DNA from: Sweltsa coloradensis
Taxonomy: Eukaryota; Arthropoda; Insecta; Plecoptera; Chloroperlidae
Length of the DNA stretch: 64,000 nt
Assembly (NCBI GenBank): GCA_024449915.1
Contig: JAMZAV010000647.1
Span: 239,473 to 303,472 of the forward strand
Reading direction: 5' to 3'
Shown here piece after piece: positions 11,401-19,847 of the stretch (its first letter is position 1; each line of letters begins with the position of its first letter). The notes beneath the pieces were generated by a model. The model was not told the origin of the DNA. It was given only the letters and a program-made list of their open reading frames with translations, and did not search any database. The translations under genes were made by a program, and so were the position numbers.

Positions 11401-14400
11401 GTACGTTTTAGTTGGTAGGCCTAATCAATCCACTTGGGTGTGGATGGTGGAGGTCGTAAGAAATGCGATTATTTTGTTTATCGAAATTTGTTTATGTTTA
11501 ATAATTAGAGAAAATGTCACATAGGATAGGCCTAGTCTAGACGTAAACACAACCAGATTATTAACTTTCTCAATCTAATAACAATAGTAGGCCTATGCTC
11601 AAAGAAAACCTACCTATAGTATGAGACTACCCCTAAGAGTGCTGTGCATTTCCTTTAATTACATGAAATTGTAGGCCTAGGCCTACCATTAAAAATCCAT
11701 TTCTTCCCGATTAAAAATATTACAAATGTCTATATTTGCATTCTGTCATTTTGTAGATTTATGTCTAGAGTCTAGGACCTATCTCATGGCATTTTCTCTA
11801 ATAATAAAAAAACTAATTTTAACAAACAAAATATCGCATTCCTTACGACTTTGACCAGCCACAACTGGATCGATTTCCAACTAAAATGTACAAATCAAAT
11901 ATGGCTCAAGTTTTAGAATCGGGGCCTAGTAAAAGTGTAAAATGTGTTGTGGTGTTAGCTAGATTAGTACAGCCGACGATACAGAACGAATTTCTTGATG
12001 TATGTAGCCCCACATGATTGATTTACAATATCCATTGCAACTAACACGGTTAATGACGGAAATTTAAAAATGTAGGCTACAAATAACATGGGAAAGGATG
12101 GGTGATTGCCAAATCTTCACACAATTAATGGCCAAAGCGGCCACCCACAACTCTTCGTGTATTTTCAGTGGCGCGCACAGTGGCTTATCTCGGAGCCTAT
12201 AGTAGCTTGCTACTCACTACATTTTCAAAAGTAGTGCGCTACCGTCCTCGCTACTCAAAAAAGTAACATGTGAGCCCTAGCACGCTACTTAACAACACTG
12301 CCTACAGCACAATTTTAAACTGCATATGCACAAATCCTGATAGGATTGTACATGTTTCTTACTGTTCTTCTTTGTCTATGTATTAATTAGGCCCTACCAT
12401 ACTACAAGGCAAACTCATTACCTACCAAGTAGGCCTAAGCAGTGCTAACTCAATGTGAGAAAAACGAAATTGCTTCACTATCGAGCTGCTTACCAAGCCT
12501 ACGGAAACCTACATAATTTATAATTGGTAAAAGTGAAGGGTTACTCAGCGATGTTTTTAATCCGTTTTTTGTTGAATAAACACTAGAACAACCACAACAG
12601 AGTAATTTTAAATGACTTTAAACAGGTGCACACAAGTGTTTACAAAATAAAACACAAAACAACATACACTAACAACACATAACACCACCACCTACAACGA
12701 CCTCCACCACTGAGCTCTATATATACCTCCACACGTCGCCATCTTCGAACTCAAATCCAGCCTTAACCAGTGTTATCAACTACTATGAGATACAAAATGA
12801 AATTCGATGCACAACTGAATGGGGGGCGTTGCCCCCAACCCCTGGACCCCAACTCATACCCCCAACACAACGTAAACATTAACATTATGTCAATCACAAC
12901 AAACCTTCCGAATGACCAAAAAACATAGGTACTTAAATCAACGTGCGCCGACTTCAACGTCAACGTGCGACTTGCGTGCGCTTCCAAAGTACTTCCGGTC
13001 CGCTGAGTGATTCTGCATAAATACCTTATAATTTTATAAAAATATGGTAATTATGCCGTTAACGGTTTTCCGAGAAAAAATGCATAAAAAATGCATAAAA
13101 TGTTTCCAGCTTTTCACAGTATGTGTAATTGATAGTCCCTAATTTATTTTCAGCTACCGCATTACGATCTTTTCACTGTTACTAATGTTTTTCGTCTTTT
13201 TACCTGTGTAAATTGTGCTGTCACTGTACGTACTGTACGTAGGCCGCCATACTGGTTTGGAAAGCGCTATCTCCTCCGCTACGTCTCTTCCGCTGCGTAC
13301 ACAGCGTAAGAGAGTATTTTGTTTAAAATAGCGACGTTAAAGGTTAAAAAGGTATTTTGTTTAAATTAGCGACGTTAAAGGTTAAAAAAGTATTTTGTTA
13401 AAAAGCGACGTTAAAGGTTAAAAGTATTTTGTTAAAATAGCGACGTTAAATGTTTGAAGGTTTGTTTGCAACTCGGATAACGTTACAAAAAAATACTTTA
13501 AAACCTTAACATCGCTATTTGAAACAAAAATACCTTTTAACCTTAACGTCGCTATTTTAAACAAAATACCTTTTTTAACCTTTAACGTAGCTATTTTAAA
13601 AAAAAAACTTGCTTACGCTGCGTACGCACGAGAGACGTAGCGGAGGAGATAGCGCTTTCCAAACCAGCATGGCGGTCTACGTACAGTGACAGCACAATTT
13701 ACACAGTAAAAACGAAACAAAAACATTAGTAACAGTGAAAAATCGTAATGCGGTAGCTGAAAATGAATAGGGACTATCAATTACACATACTGTGAAAGCT
13801 GGAAACATTTTATGCATTTTTTATGCATTTTTCTCGGAAAAGCCAGCGTTAACGGCATAATTATAAAAATATTACAACAGCATGAATAAAAAGCAATTTG
13901 AATTTTGCGTACGGTATGTTTGTCTTGAATGGTAGCATGCTACTTTTTAGAAGTATTTGAAATCAGTAGGCCTATGCCTACCTAACATTCAGTACGTCCC
14001 CCAAACAAGGGAACTTGTAGGCTTAAAAACAAAACCTCAAAACGAATAGACCTAAGGTCGATGCACAATTGCCCGGTAACGAGAACGGGAAGACGCTAGG
14101 ACTTAAAGGGCTTCGATGCCAGTGTACAAATGAAATAATAAGTGTGTTAATTAGGTAGGCCTATATTTTGTTATTCCTCTTATTTTATTTTATTTATTTC
14201 ACATATTAGGCCTACTCGTGTATAAAGTCATCAATCAGCTGATATAAGGGTACGCCTACCTACACTTATAACAGGCTGTGGACATCTTCATTTTGATTGG
14301 TTCCGGTAATGTACGGCGGGAACGTTACGGAAAGTAAAACTTGGCGAAAGTCCCGTTCTCATGGATAGGCTACGGGAAGCTTTATTGTGCATCATGTCGT

Positions 14401-15456
14401 AATGCCCAGTTCCCTTTACCGTTGTAAGAAATTGTTAGTAGGCCTAGGCTAGCTTAGGTAGCCTAGGCCCATGTTTCATTGGGCTGTCAGAGGCCTAGGC
14501 CTAATGAAGTTAAGTTTACATGAGATTAAACTTTATTCATGTGGTCGTTCTCGTTAGTACCGGTACTGGGCGATTGTGCATCGACCTCTAGGCTATAAGC
14601 CTAGGCTAGGCCTACTGTAATCCTGAGCCCAGGGCACTTCTTCGGCTAGGGGGGTCCAACTTTTATACACCTTGTTAACACTGCTATATTGCGTTGTTAC
14701 TAGGCCTACTTATGTTAAAGGTGTACTTTCGTTAGGTTAGCCGAACTTTCCGCTGGCTACAGTGCGCCGCGCTAGTTCTAGGATATAATCGATAAGAGCG
14801 CACCCAAAATCCTTTCCGTTACAGTGTATATAAAAGTTGGACCCCCCTAGCCGAATAAGTACCGAGCCCAGGGCTAGGGGCTAGCCAAGGCTAGGTAACA
14901 CCTAGGCCTAAGCCTAACCCAAATTTCAAAGAAACTGGTTGTGACACCTTTTTAGGAGGCATCAATGCCCCAAAATTAAAAAATCATAGGCTTACCCTAC
15001 AGGTGATTGTTATTCATTGCGTTACTCGTATGCCCAGTGGACCCTACCAAGGCTAGCTGGACAGTGGTTCCGCTAACGGCAGCCGTCGGCCTAGGCCTAG
15101 CCTAGGTCTAGGGACTAGGGCCTAGCCTAGCGAGCCTAGGCTATATTAACCCTCGCTAGGCCTAGGGCCCTAGCCTAGCCCTAGGCCCAAGTCGAAGTTG
15201 TGGGTCTACCTACCTAGGCCTAGGCTAGGGCTGGCCAGATCCTTGGCCTACTCACATGTAGGCCTAGGCCTAGGCCTAGGCCTAGGCTAGCTAACCATAA
15301 TTGCATTTCATTTTTTATTAGCATCTGCAGCATAGGCCACTTACTTTTACAATGTTCAACCTCTTTGTGATAATCCCGTTCCAAATGTATCGCCTTTAAA
15401 GTCAGTTCGTCCATGGCATCCAGAGAGGTGGAGAAGTTATCGTTAAAAAATGCCAT
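4879..15456 (-). CDS. Unrecognised coiled-coil protein gene, 5' part (three exons, incomplete)
   Basis: Three minus-strand exons join in frame: 15456-15345 (ends phase 1), 9249-9123 (enters phase 1, ends phase 2) and 5165-4879 (enters phase 2, ends phase 1). Every boundary has AG/GT, and no stop occurs across the 175 or so codons. The product is rich in E, K, L and Q with heptad-like spacing and no membrane segment, so a coiled-coil structural protein is likely. Segments such as NDNFSTSLDAMDELTL near the start and RYKNTLAHYESLWDSYD near residue 113 recall, from memory only, the spacing of SIX6OS1, a synaptonemal-complex central-element protein. That link is tentative. Later exons lie below 4879, beyond the gypsy insertion, and are probably outside the window. 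Confidence 0.65.
5246..5650. mobile_element. MITE with imperfect terminal inverted repeats
   Basis: The left end GGGAGACCGTATGACAGAA (5247 on) is matched in inverse by TTCTGTCATACGGTCCCCC near 5632-5650, and the match extends inward with mismatches (AGAGCGCTGCAAG against the inverse of CTCGCAGCTC). There is no ORF inside. It lies just upstream of the third exon of the coiled-coil gene, inside its intron. Confidence 0.6.
5651..6279. other. Intron sequence without recognised features
   Basis: AT-rich DNA with several TAGGCCTA words (5918, 6050-6165). No coding or element ends were recognised. Confidence 0.4.
6280..8451 (+). mobile_element. Non-LTR retrotransposon, 3' half (RT and C-terminus), inactivated
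   Basis: Plus-strand frames carry RT blocks: LARVTPIYKGKGKKSDRNSY followed by RPISTLPIVGKI (fingers), ENQHGFRKGRST, VFVDLRKAFDSV (palm A), PQGSILGPLLFILYIDDI and YADD at about 6856 (palm C). A LINE C-terminal region follows (RLLVDSYIHSVIDYCLVVWA, 7155-7622). The reading frame breaks at 6540, 6750 and 7146, so it is dead. The 3' end is a (TAAA)n tail at about 8413-8451. 5' truncation and antisense insertion in an intron of the coiled-coil gene are both typical of non-LTR elements. The clade (Jockey/CR1/L2-like) cannot be fixed by eye. Confidence 0.85.
8459..8605 (+). pseudogene. Possible RTE-type LINE 3' coding scrap
   Basis: The frame reads GRSKKNWRDLVNKQQNMEKL, which resembles the GRPKKRW.D.V...L motif found near the C-terminus of RTE-like retrotransposon polyproteins. 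The match is short and the frame is soon lost. Confidence 0.3.
8655..8960. mobile_element. 306-bp MITE with perfect 20-bp terminal inverted repeats
   Basis: The left end CTATAGTATAGGGTACCCCG (8655-8674) is perfectly inverted at 8941-8960. There is no ORF. Its core (about 8766-8875: AAAGGTGTACTTTCGTTAGG, then ATAATCGATAAGAGCGCACC) is shared with the MITE at 14641-14855, whose ends are unrelated. Confidence 0.85.
9123..9249 (-). CDS. Coiled-coil gene, second coding exon
   Basis: The acceptor is TTCTTTCTCTAG (AG at 9251-9250) and the donor AG|GTTTGT at 9122. Entered in phase 1 it is open throughout and gives a charged helix (SIQIKNVDRELEQVVIEIAA, then SSEKKAMLPQRIEVIFSNVE). The incoming and outgoing phases match the flanking exons, which supports its being a real exon. 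Confidence 0.65.
9527..11038 (+). mobile_element. Helentron-like non-autonomous element, family 1 copy a (carries nested LINE)
   Basis: It begins TTGGATGAGCGTAGCGAGCG at 9527. Near the 3' end it has TACGCTCATCCAA, the inverse of the 5' end, followed by AACGC...GCGTT (a 5-bp stem), a short spacer and CTAG at 11035-11038. A terminal motif repeated in inverse just inside a 3' hairpin is the asymmetric arrangement described for Helitron2/Helentron elements. Internal modules (ATGAAATTTTCTGGAGGCC, TTATTTCTCATGAAAAT, CTTTATCCGATTGTAATGA) recur in all family copies. A LINE fragment interrupts it at about 9979-10673. No Rep/helicase ORF is seen. Confidence 0.7.
9979..10673 (+). mobile_element. Nested non-LTR retrotransposon 3' fragment
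   Basis: An open frame to 10476 encodes a LINE C-terminal region (LLLVYHAFIHSIISYGILFW, QKRAARIIAGL, FLCRILYNNLPHDIK). It ends in an (AATA)n tail at about 10649-10673. The Helentron module CTTCGACTTAT|AACACCTACAT is split exactly at the boundaries, which fixes the insertion at about 9979 and 10673. Confidence 0.8.
11131..12145. repeat. About 1-kb long inverted repeat (arms about 400 bp)
   Basis: The left arm (about 11131-11555: ATTGCGTGAAGATTTCGC, GATACAGAA inverse, CTTGAGCCAGATTTAATTTG) is matched in reverse complement by about 11740-12145. The loop is about 185 bp. No protein is encoded. A third, single-arm relative lies at 57415-57740 plus 58555-58632, just upstream of HSP60. Confidence 0.75.
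12146..13040. other. Repeat-derived intergenic or intronic DNA
   Basis: It starts with a tail of the preceding repeat (TTTTCAGTGGCGCGCACAG at about 12162). At about 12815-12850 lies a G/C-rich stretch GGGGGGCGTTGCCCCCAACC of a type often seen at DNA-transposon ends. No gene is visible. Confidence 0.35.
13045..13868. repeat. 820-bp near-perfect palindrome with central tandem repeats
   Basis: Arms at about 13045-13440 and 13490-13868 are reverse complements (for example CCGCTACGTCTCTTCCGCTG against its inverse at about 13620-13650). The inner part of each arm is a tandem array of about 35-40 bp units containing AGCGACGTTAAAGGTTAAAA, four units on the left and about three inverted on the right. 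A short loop (about 13440-13490) separates them. There is no ORF. It could be a foldback element; transcribed, it would give a long hairpin. Confidence 0.85.
14055..14587. mobile_element. MITE with inverted ends AGGTCGATGCACAAT
   Basis: The left end AGGTCGATGCACAATTGCCC (14055) is matched in inverse at the right end ending 14587, with the following GTAACGAGAACG block also inverted. There is no ORF. Confidence 0.65.
14641..14855. mobile_element. 215-bp MITE with perfect 27-bp terminal inverted repeats
   Basis: The end at 14641-14667 (starts TTCGGCTAGGGGGGTCCAAC) is perfectly inverted at 14829-14855, and a further 5 bp (ACTTC/AAGT side) match imperfectly outside. An 11-bp direct repeat GAGCCCAGGGC flanks the element at 14625-14635 and 14864-14874. 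The core is shared with the MITE at 8655-8960. Confidence 0.85.
15060..15300. repeat. TAGGCCTA-type low-complexity cluster
   Basis: A dense run of GGCCTA/TAGGCC words in both phases (for example 15258-15290, five tandem units). The same word is scattered through the whole window. Confidence 0.8.
15345..15456 (-). CDS. Coiled-coil gene, first coding exon
   Basis: It starts at ATG 15456 (MAFFNDNFST) and ends at AAA A|GTAAGT, a perfect donor at 15344. An upstream in-frame ATG at 15510 exists, but the sequence between them contains ATTATCATTTTAG, a good acceptor, so 15456 is the preferred start and the exon may begin near 15490 with 5' UTR. It encodes about 37 residues. Confidence 0.6.
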
Positions 15457-15807
15457 CACGCATAGACTTTCCTCGAAAGTTAACCAGCTAAAATGATAAT
15501 TATATTGCAATAATAATATCAGTTTTCTGCAACCACCAACAACACAACTAGGGCTAGACCATAGATACTACTATACGGCTAGACCTACACTTGAAATGTT
15601 CTTTGCTAATAATCTAATAATCATCAAACTTCAAACAAGTGCTCCGCCATTCGTGACCGCCGAGCAGTGTACGGTTGTGCGAACGACGTTTTCTACTGTG
15701 TTACATGAGTGCCAACAAAATAGCCTTCGATTTCTCCCAGTACAGCCAAACATAAAACCGAATGTGATAAATTCTAAACTTTATTAATTATTACTTAGAT
15801 TTTATCA

Positions 15808-16544
15808 TTAGGAAATCACTTAAGTCCCGCCGCGTTGTTGGATGAGCGTAATTGGTGCATTGAGTAGCCAGTGAGTGTTATGCGGATTTTCTGTTGTTCT
15901 GTGAAAAAATCATTACTAAGTTGAAGATTTTTTTAAATTTATTTAAATTAAATTAAAAATAAACTTTAATTTTTAATTTTTTTAATAAATCGTAATTTTA
16001 AAAAAGAAAACAATCGTAAAATGTCGGTTTTCATAAGAAATAATTATTCGATTGTACTCAAATTTCAAACGAATATATTAATTAAAAAAATTAAGGTTCT
16101 GTGAAAAAATTATTACAATCGGATAAAGCATGTTGGTGTCATAAGGCAATGAATTGATTTAAAAAATAAAAAACCCGTAAAATTTCGATTTTCATGAGAA
16201 ATAATTTTTCGGTTGCGCTCAAATTTCACACGAATACCTAAATTCATAAAATTAAGGTTCTGTGAAAAAATCATTAAAATAGGATAAAGCATGTAGGTGT
16301 TATAAATCGAAGAAATTTTTAAAAAATCGAAAAAAATCGTAAAATTGCGATTTTCATGAGAAATAATTTTTCGATTGCGCTCAAAAACGTGGCAGTTCTA
16401 AGTTCAGAGATTTCGAAGTATCGGTTTAGCCGGAATCGTATGGACAAACAGACAAAAATACAAAAAAAAAAAAAAACACATTCCGGATTTTTTTCTCCAG
16501 TGTAGTAGAATGGAATCTTCGCTTCGCTCGCTACGCTCATCCAA
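15808..16544 (-). mobile_element. Helentron-like element, family 1 copy b
   Basis: The minus-strand 5' end TTGGATGAGCG lies at 16544. The subterminal inverse and the CGCGGCGGGACTTAAG hairpin block lie at about 15822-15850, with a degenerate 3' end at 15808. It has three internal repeats of the CTTTATCCGATTGTAATGA module. It lies upstream of the first coding exon of the coiled-coil gene. Confidence 0.7.
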
Positions 16545-17452
16545 TAATATGAATTTTATAACAGATGCTAGAGATTTAAAAAATGTTTTGTGGCGTCTAG
16601 AAGGGGGCTTTGCTGCCAAGGATGGGATAGACGCGAAATTAGAACCTCGCGAAATTAAACCCACGTGAAATTACAGTTTTTTTCGTGATATCTCGAGAAT
16701 GATGCAAAATATATAAAAACTTATTCTCGACCGCTATGTGGTTTTGTTAGAACAATATAAGGCCTGTTGTAAGAAAAAATATTATATAATAATCGGTGCG
16801 GCTTGTATTTAAGATACACATCGTATTGGGCAAGTGATGTCTCTTTGCCCACTTGGAAATCTGCTTTTTGTTTGGGGGGGGGAGGGTTATATGAATTATA
16901 TATGGCGCACCGTTAACTGTTTGGTCATAATGCACCATCATAATGCACCACACTAGCCTAGGGGGAAATAGGGCCCATACAGAACCAGCCACGGGTAGGG
17001 CAAGGAAAGGGGTATGGTAGCTAGCCATCACGTTAAACCCTCTACCTTCAACATCAGACTACTGCAACAATACCTTTGTGTGTGTATTTGCCACATTTTT
17101 TTATAAAATTGTTTTCTGGACACTTAAATAAATAAATTGTATGGGGATAGTAAATCAAAGCGACCAAGCCAACCCTGTTGGCCCCGACGCAATCAACGAG
17201 TGAATGATAACTGATAACCAACCAAAGATCGATAGTTTTAATTGGAAACATAGCAATCCCACGGATCGCCAGAATCAACAAGGCCGATTCAGAACATTAA
17301 TTCTACTAGTAGAAGATGGCAAAAAAATCTTTAAAAGCCACCAGCTGACTGGATGTACTGAACCTGGCAAGCAGCACTAAGAACAGTCTGTAGCCCAAGA
17401 AATTGGTAATGCGTCAGCTCCCGACCCGACTCATGTTGGAACCATGTGTTTG
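16545..17452. repeat. Dispersed repeat family (also at 34085-34480, 40790-40945, 45421-45560)
   Basis: The block GATATCTCGAGAATGATGCA (16687) and the block CACTAGCCTAGGGGGA (16950) recur in the same order near 34137 and 34380, and in inverse at 40865. No coding sequence was recognised. The boundaries are not defined. Confidence 0.5.
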
Positions 17453-17453
17453 A

Positions 17454-17524
<71 letters not shown>
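17453..17524. repeat. (TTA)n microsatellite
   Basis: About 24 uninterrupted TTA/ATT trinucleotide units. Confidence 0.95.
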
Positions 17525-17526
<2 letters not shown>

Positions 17527-18148
17527 TAAGGGGCTATTACCCCAAAAAATATTTGTTATCACATAATCTATAGCTTTTAACTTACTAAAATGACAGTTTA
17601 AAAAATTATTTCTTGTAGTAGTGATTTAACACAAATTTTTCAATTTTTTGGATCTGGAAATTTGCAAAAAATTGTGTTTTTGGAAACTTCTTAAATCGGC
17701 TTTAATCTGCTTCTTTTTTGTTCCATGTAGATACTTGAGCATTGAACCAATCTAAAATGCCCCTTTATAACATCGTGTTTTGAAACTGTGCACAAATAAA
17801 CACGCAAACACAAAAATATGCATTCCAAAATCACACTCATTCTTGGTAATCAGCATATTTTGACCAAACCACATACCCAAATTACAAAACAAAATATAGA
17901 AGATTTACAGAAAAGGCTGTAGAGTACGTTAATAATGATCAATATGTTTTGGGATCAAAATCCTCCAAGGTCACGGGGCATAAAGATCGTCCCCATTGTA
18001 TTTCTTATGGGAGATTTTTGCCGATGGGTTTGACAATTTATTTCCTGGTCATGGTGGACCCAATAATTTTTCTGTTACTTTCTAAATTCATAACTAGTTA
18101 GCCTGAATGAAATATTTTTTTGAGTTAAGCGGATGAATACCCCTTTAA
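17525..18148. mobile_element. MITE, copy 1 of a pair (inverted copy at 40112-40766)
   Basis: The ends TTTAAGGGGCTATTACCCC (17525) and ATACCCCTTTAA (to 18148) are roughly inverted. The whole body (for example ATTTTGACCAAACCACATAC, TGACAATTTATTTCCTGG) reappears reverse-complemented at 40112-40766. There is no ORF. Confidence 0.7.
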
Positions 18149-18352
18149 GAATACAAGGTTTAAGGATAAGCCCGCTTCGAGGACATTGACCTTGTATTCA
18201 TACTACCCACTCATGGGAGATGAGAAGTGATTGTCTAAAAAAAAACTATCTTATCTTTCAGTAATGACAACAACATGGCAGTCTTTGGTTTCATTTGTAT
18301 CATAGCTCTCAACAATCTCAATAAAATAGCAGTTTAGTAAGGGTTTTCTTAG

Positions 18353-18425
18353 GCCCCGATAGCTCAGTTAGTAGAGCATCGGTTCGAAAAGCCAGATGTA
18401 TGGGGTTTGATCCCCAGCAGGGGCA
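18353..18425 (+). other. tRNA-like sequence (SINE head or tRNA pseudogene)
   Basis: An A box (TAGCTCAGTTAGTAG) and a B box (GGTTTGATCCC) are correctly spaced and flanked by GCCCC...GGGGC. The lower acceptor stem and the anticodon stem have mismatches, so a working tRNA is unlikely. If the seven-base loop is TCGAAAA the anticodon would be GAA. Confidence 0.5.
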
Positions 18426-18666
18426 AACTTTTACGACAATAGCTATCATTCATTATTATTATTTTCAAGTTTCAGCTAAGAAACCAAATAATTAAAATTA
18501 AATACATATAAATAAAAATAAATAAATAAATTGTATTTAGACTCTACCCACTCAGTTTATATAACTGATTTTCAGTGGGGGACTTTAAATCAAAGCGACT
18601 AAGCCAACCCTGTAGGCCCCGACGCAATCGGCGAGTGAGCGATAACCAACCAAAGATAGTTATTTT

Positions 18667-19481
18667 TTGGATGAGCGTAGCGAGCGTAGCGAGCGAAGCG
18701 AAGATTCCATTTCACTACACTGGAGAAAAAAATCCGGAATGTTTTTTTTTTTTCTTTCCTTCTTTTTTTTCTGTATTTTTGTGTGTTTGTCAGCACGATT
18801 CCGGCTAAACCGATACTCCGTTTGCGATGAAATTTTATGGAGGCCTTCGAAATCTCTGAACTTAGAACTGCCACGTTTTTGAGCGCAATCGGGAATTTTT
18901 TTCTCATAAAAAACGCAATTTACGATTTTTTTCGATTTTTAAAAAAATTCTTCGACTTATAACACCTACATACTTTATCCGATTGTAATGATTTTTTCAC
19001 AGAACCTTAATTTTATGAATTAAGATATTTGTGTGAAATTTGAGTGTAATCGAAAAATTATTTCTCGTGAAAATCGAAATTTTACGGGTTTTTTCTTTTT
19101 TAAAATAATTCTTTGATTTATAACACCTACATGCTTTATTCTTTTGTAATGATTTTTTCACAGAACCTTTATCTCATGAATTTATATATTCGTGTTAAAT
19201 TTGAGCGCAATCGAATAATTATTTCTTATAAAAATTGCAATTTTACGATTTTTTTCTTTTTAAAAATTATGATTAATTTAAAAAAATTAAGTAACTTTTT
19301 TATTTAATTTAATTTAATTAAAAAATAAAGTTAATTTTTTATTTAATTTAATTTAATAAAAAAATCTTCGACTAAGTAATGATTTTTTCACAGAACAACA
19401 GAAAATCCGCGTAACACATGACAGCTCAATGCACCATATACGCTCATCCAACAACGCGGCGGGACTTAAGCGTTTTCCCAG
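18667..19481 (+). mobile_element. Helentron-like element, family 1 copy c
   Basis: Starts TTGGATGAGCGTAGCGAGCG at 18667. The subterminal inverse ACGCTCATCCAAC is at about 19440, followed by the hairpin block AACGCGGCGGGACTTAAGCG and the end CCCAG (CTAG changed) at 19481. It has three tandem internal modules of about 175 bp. Confidence 0.75.
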
Positions 19482-19675
19482 TAGGAAATAATCAATCAGT
19501 GGTATGAACAGCGCGAACACCCGCGAATCAACGCCAGAATCAACAAGGCCGATTCAGCACAACTCTGAATTTATTATGTGCTTCGTGGCTAGGACGGCTC
19601 CAAAGTCACCGTTTACAAACTCCTAAGACAAGAACTGATGGACTAAAGTCCAAATCAGAAGTTAAAAACTTCTGA

Positions 19676-19749
19676 CTATAGCGGGAATCGAACCCTGGAC
19701 CTTCTGCATTGGAAGCAGATACACTAACAACAAAACCAACGAGCCACAC
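19676..19749 (-). other. tRNA-like sequence, minus strand (SINE head)
   Basis: The minus strand has an A-box-like TGGCTCGTTGG, a perfect five-pair anticodon stem TCTGC/GCAGA with loop TTCCAAT, and the B box GGTTCGATTCC. The insertion-rich D region makes a SINE or pseudogene more likely than an active tRNA. Confidence 0.45.
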
Positions 19750-19847
19750 AACAAGACCAACGAGCCACACTATAAACCACATATAGAAATATAGCTAAGA
19801 AAGACAAAGTAATTAATTGCTTAGTAAATATTTTGTTAAATTTTTAA

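Noticed and set aside
18353..18425. Functional tRNA-Phe
   Set aside because: Mismatches in the acceptor and anticodon stems and a C instead of U before the anticodon.
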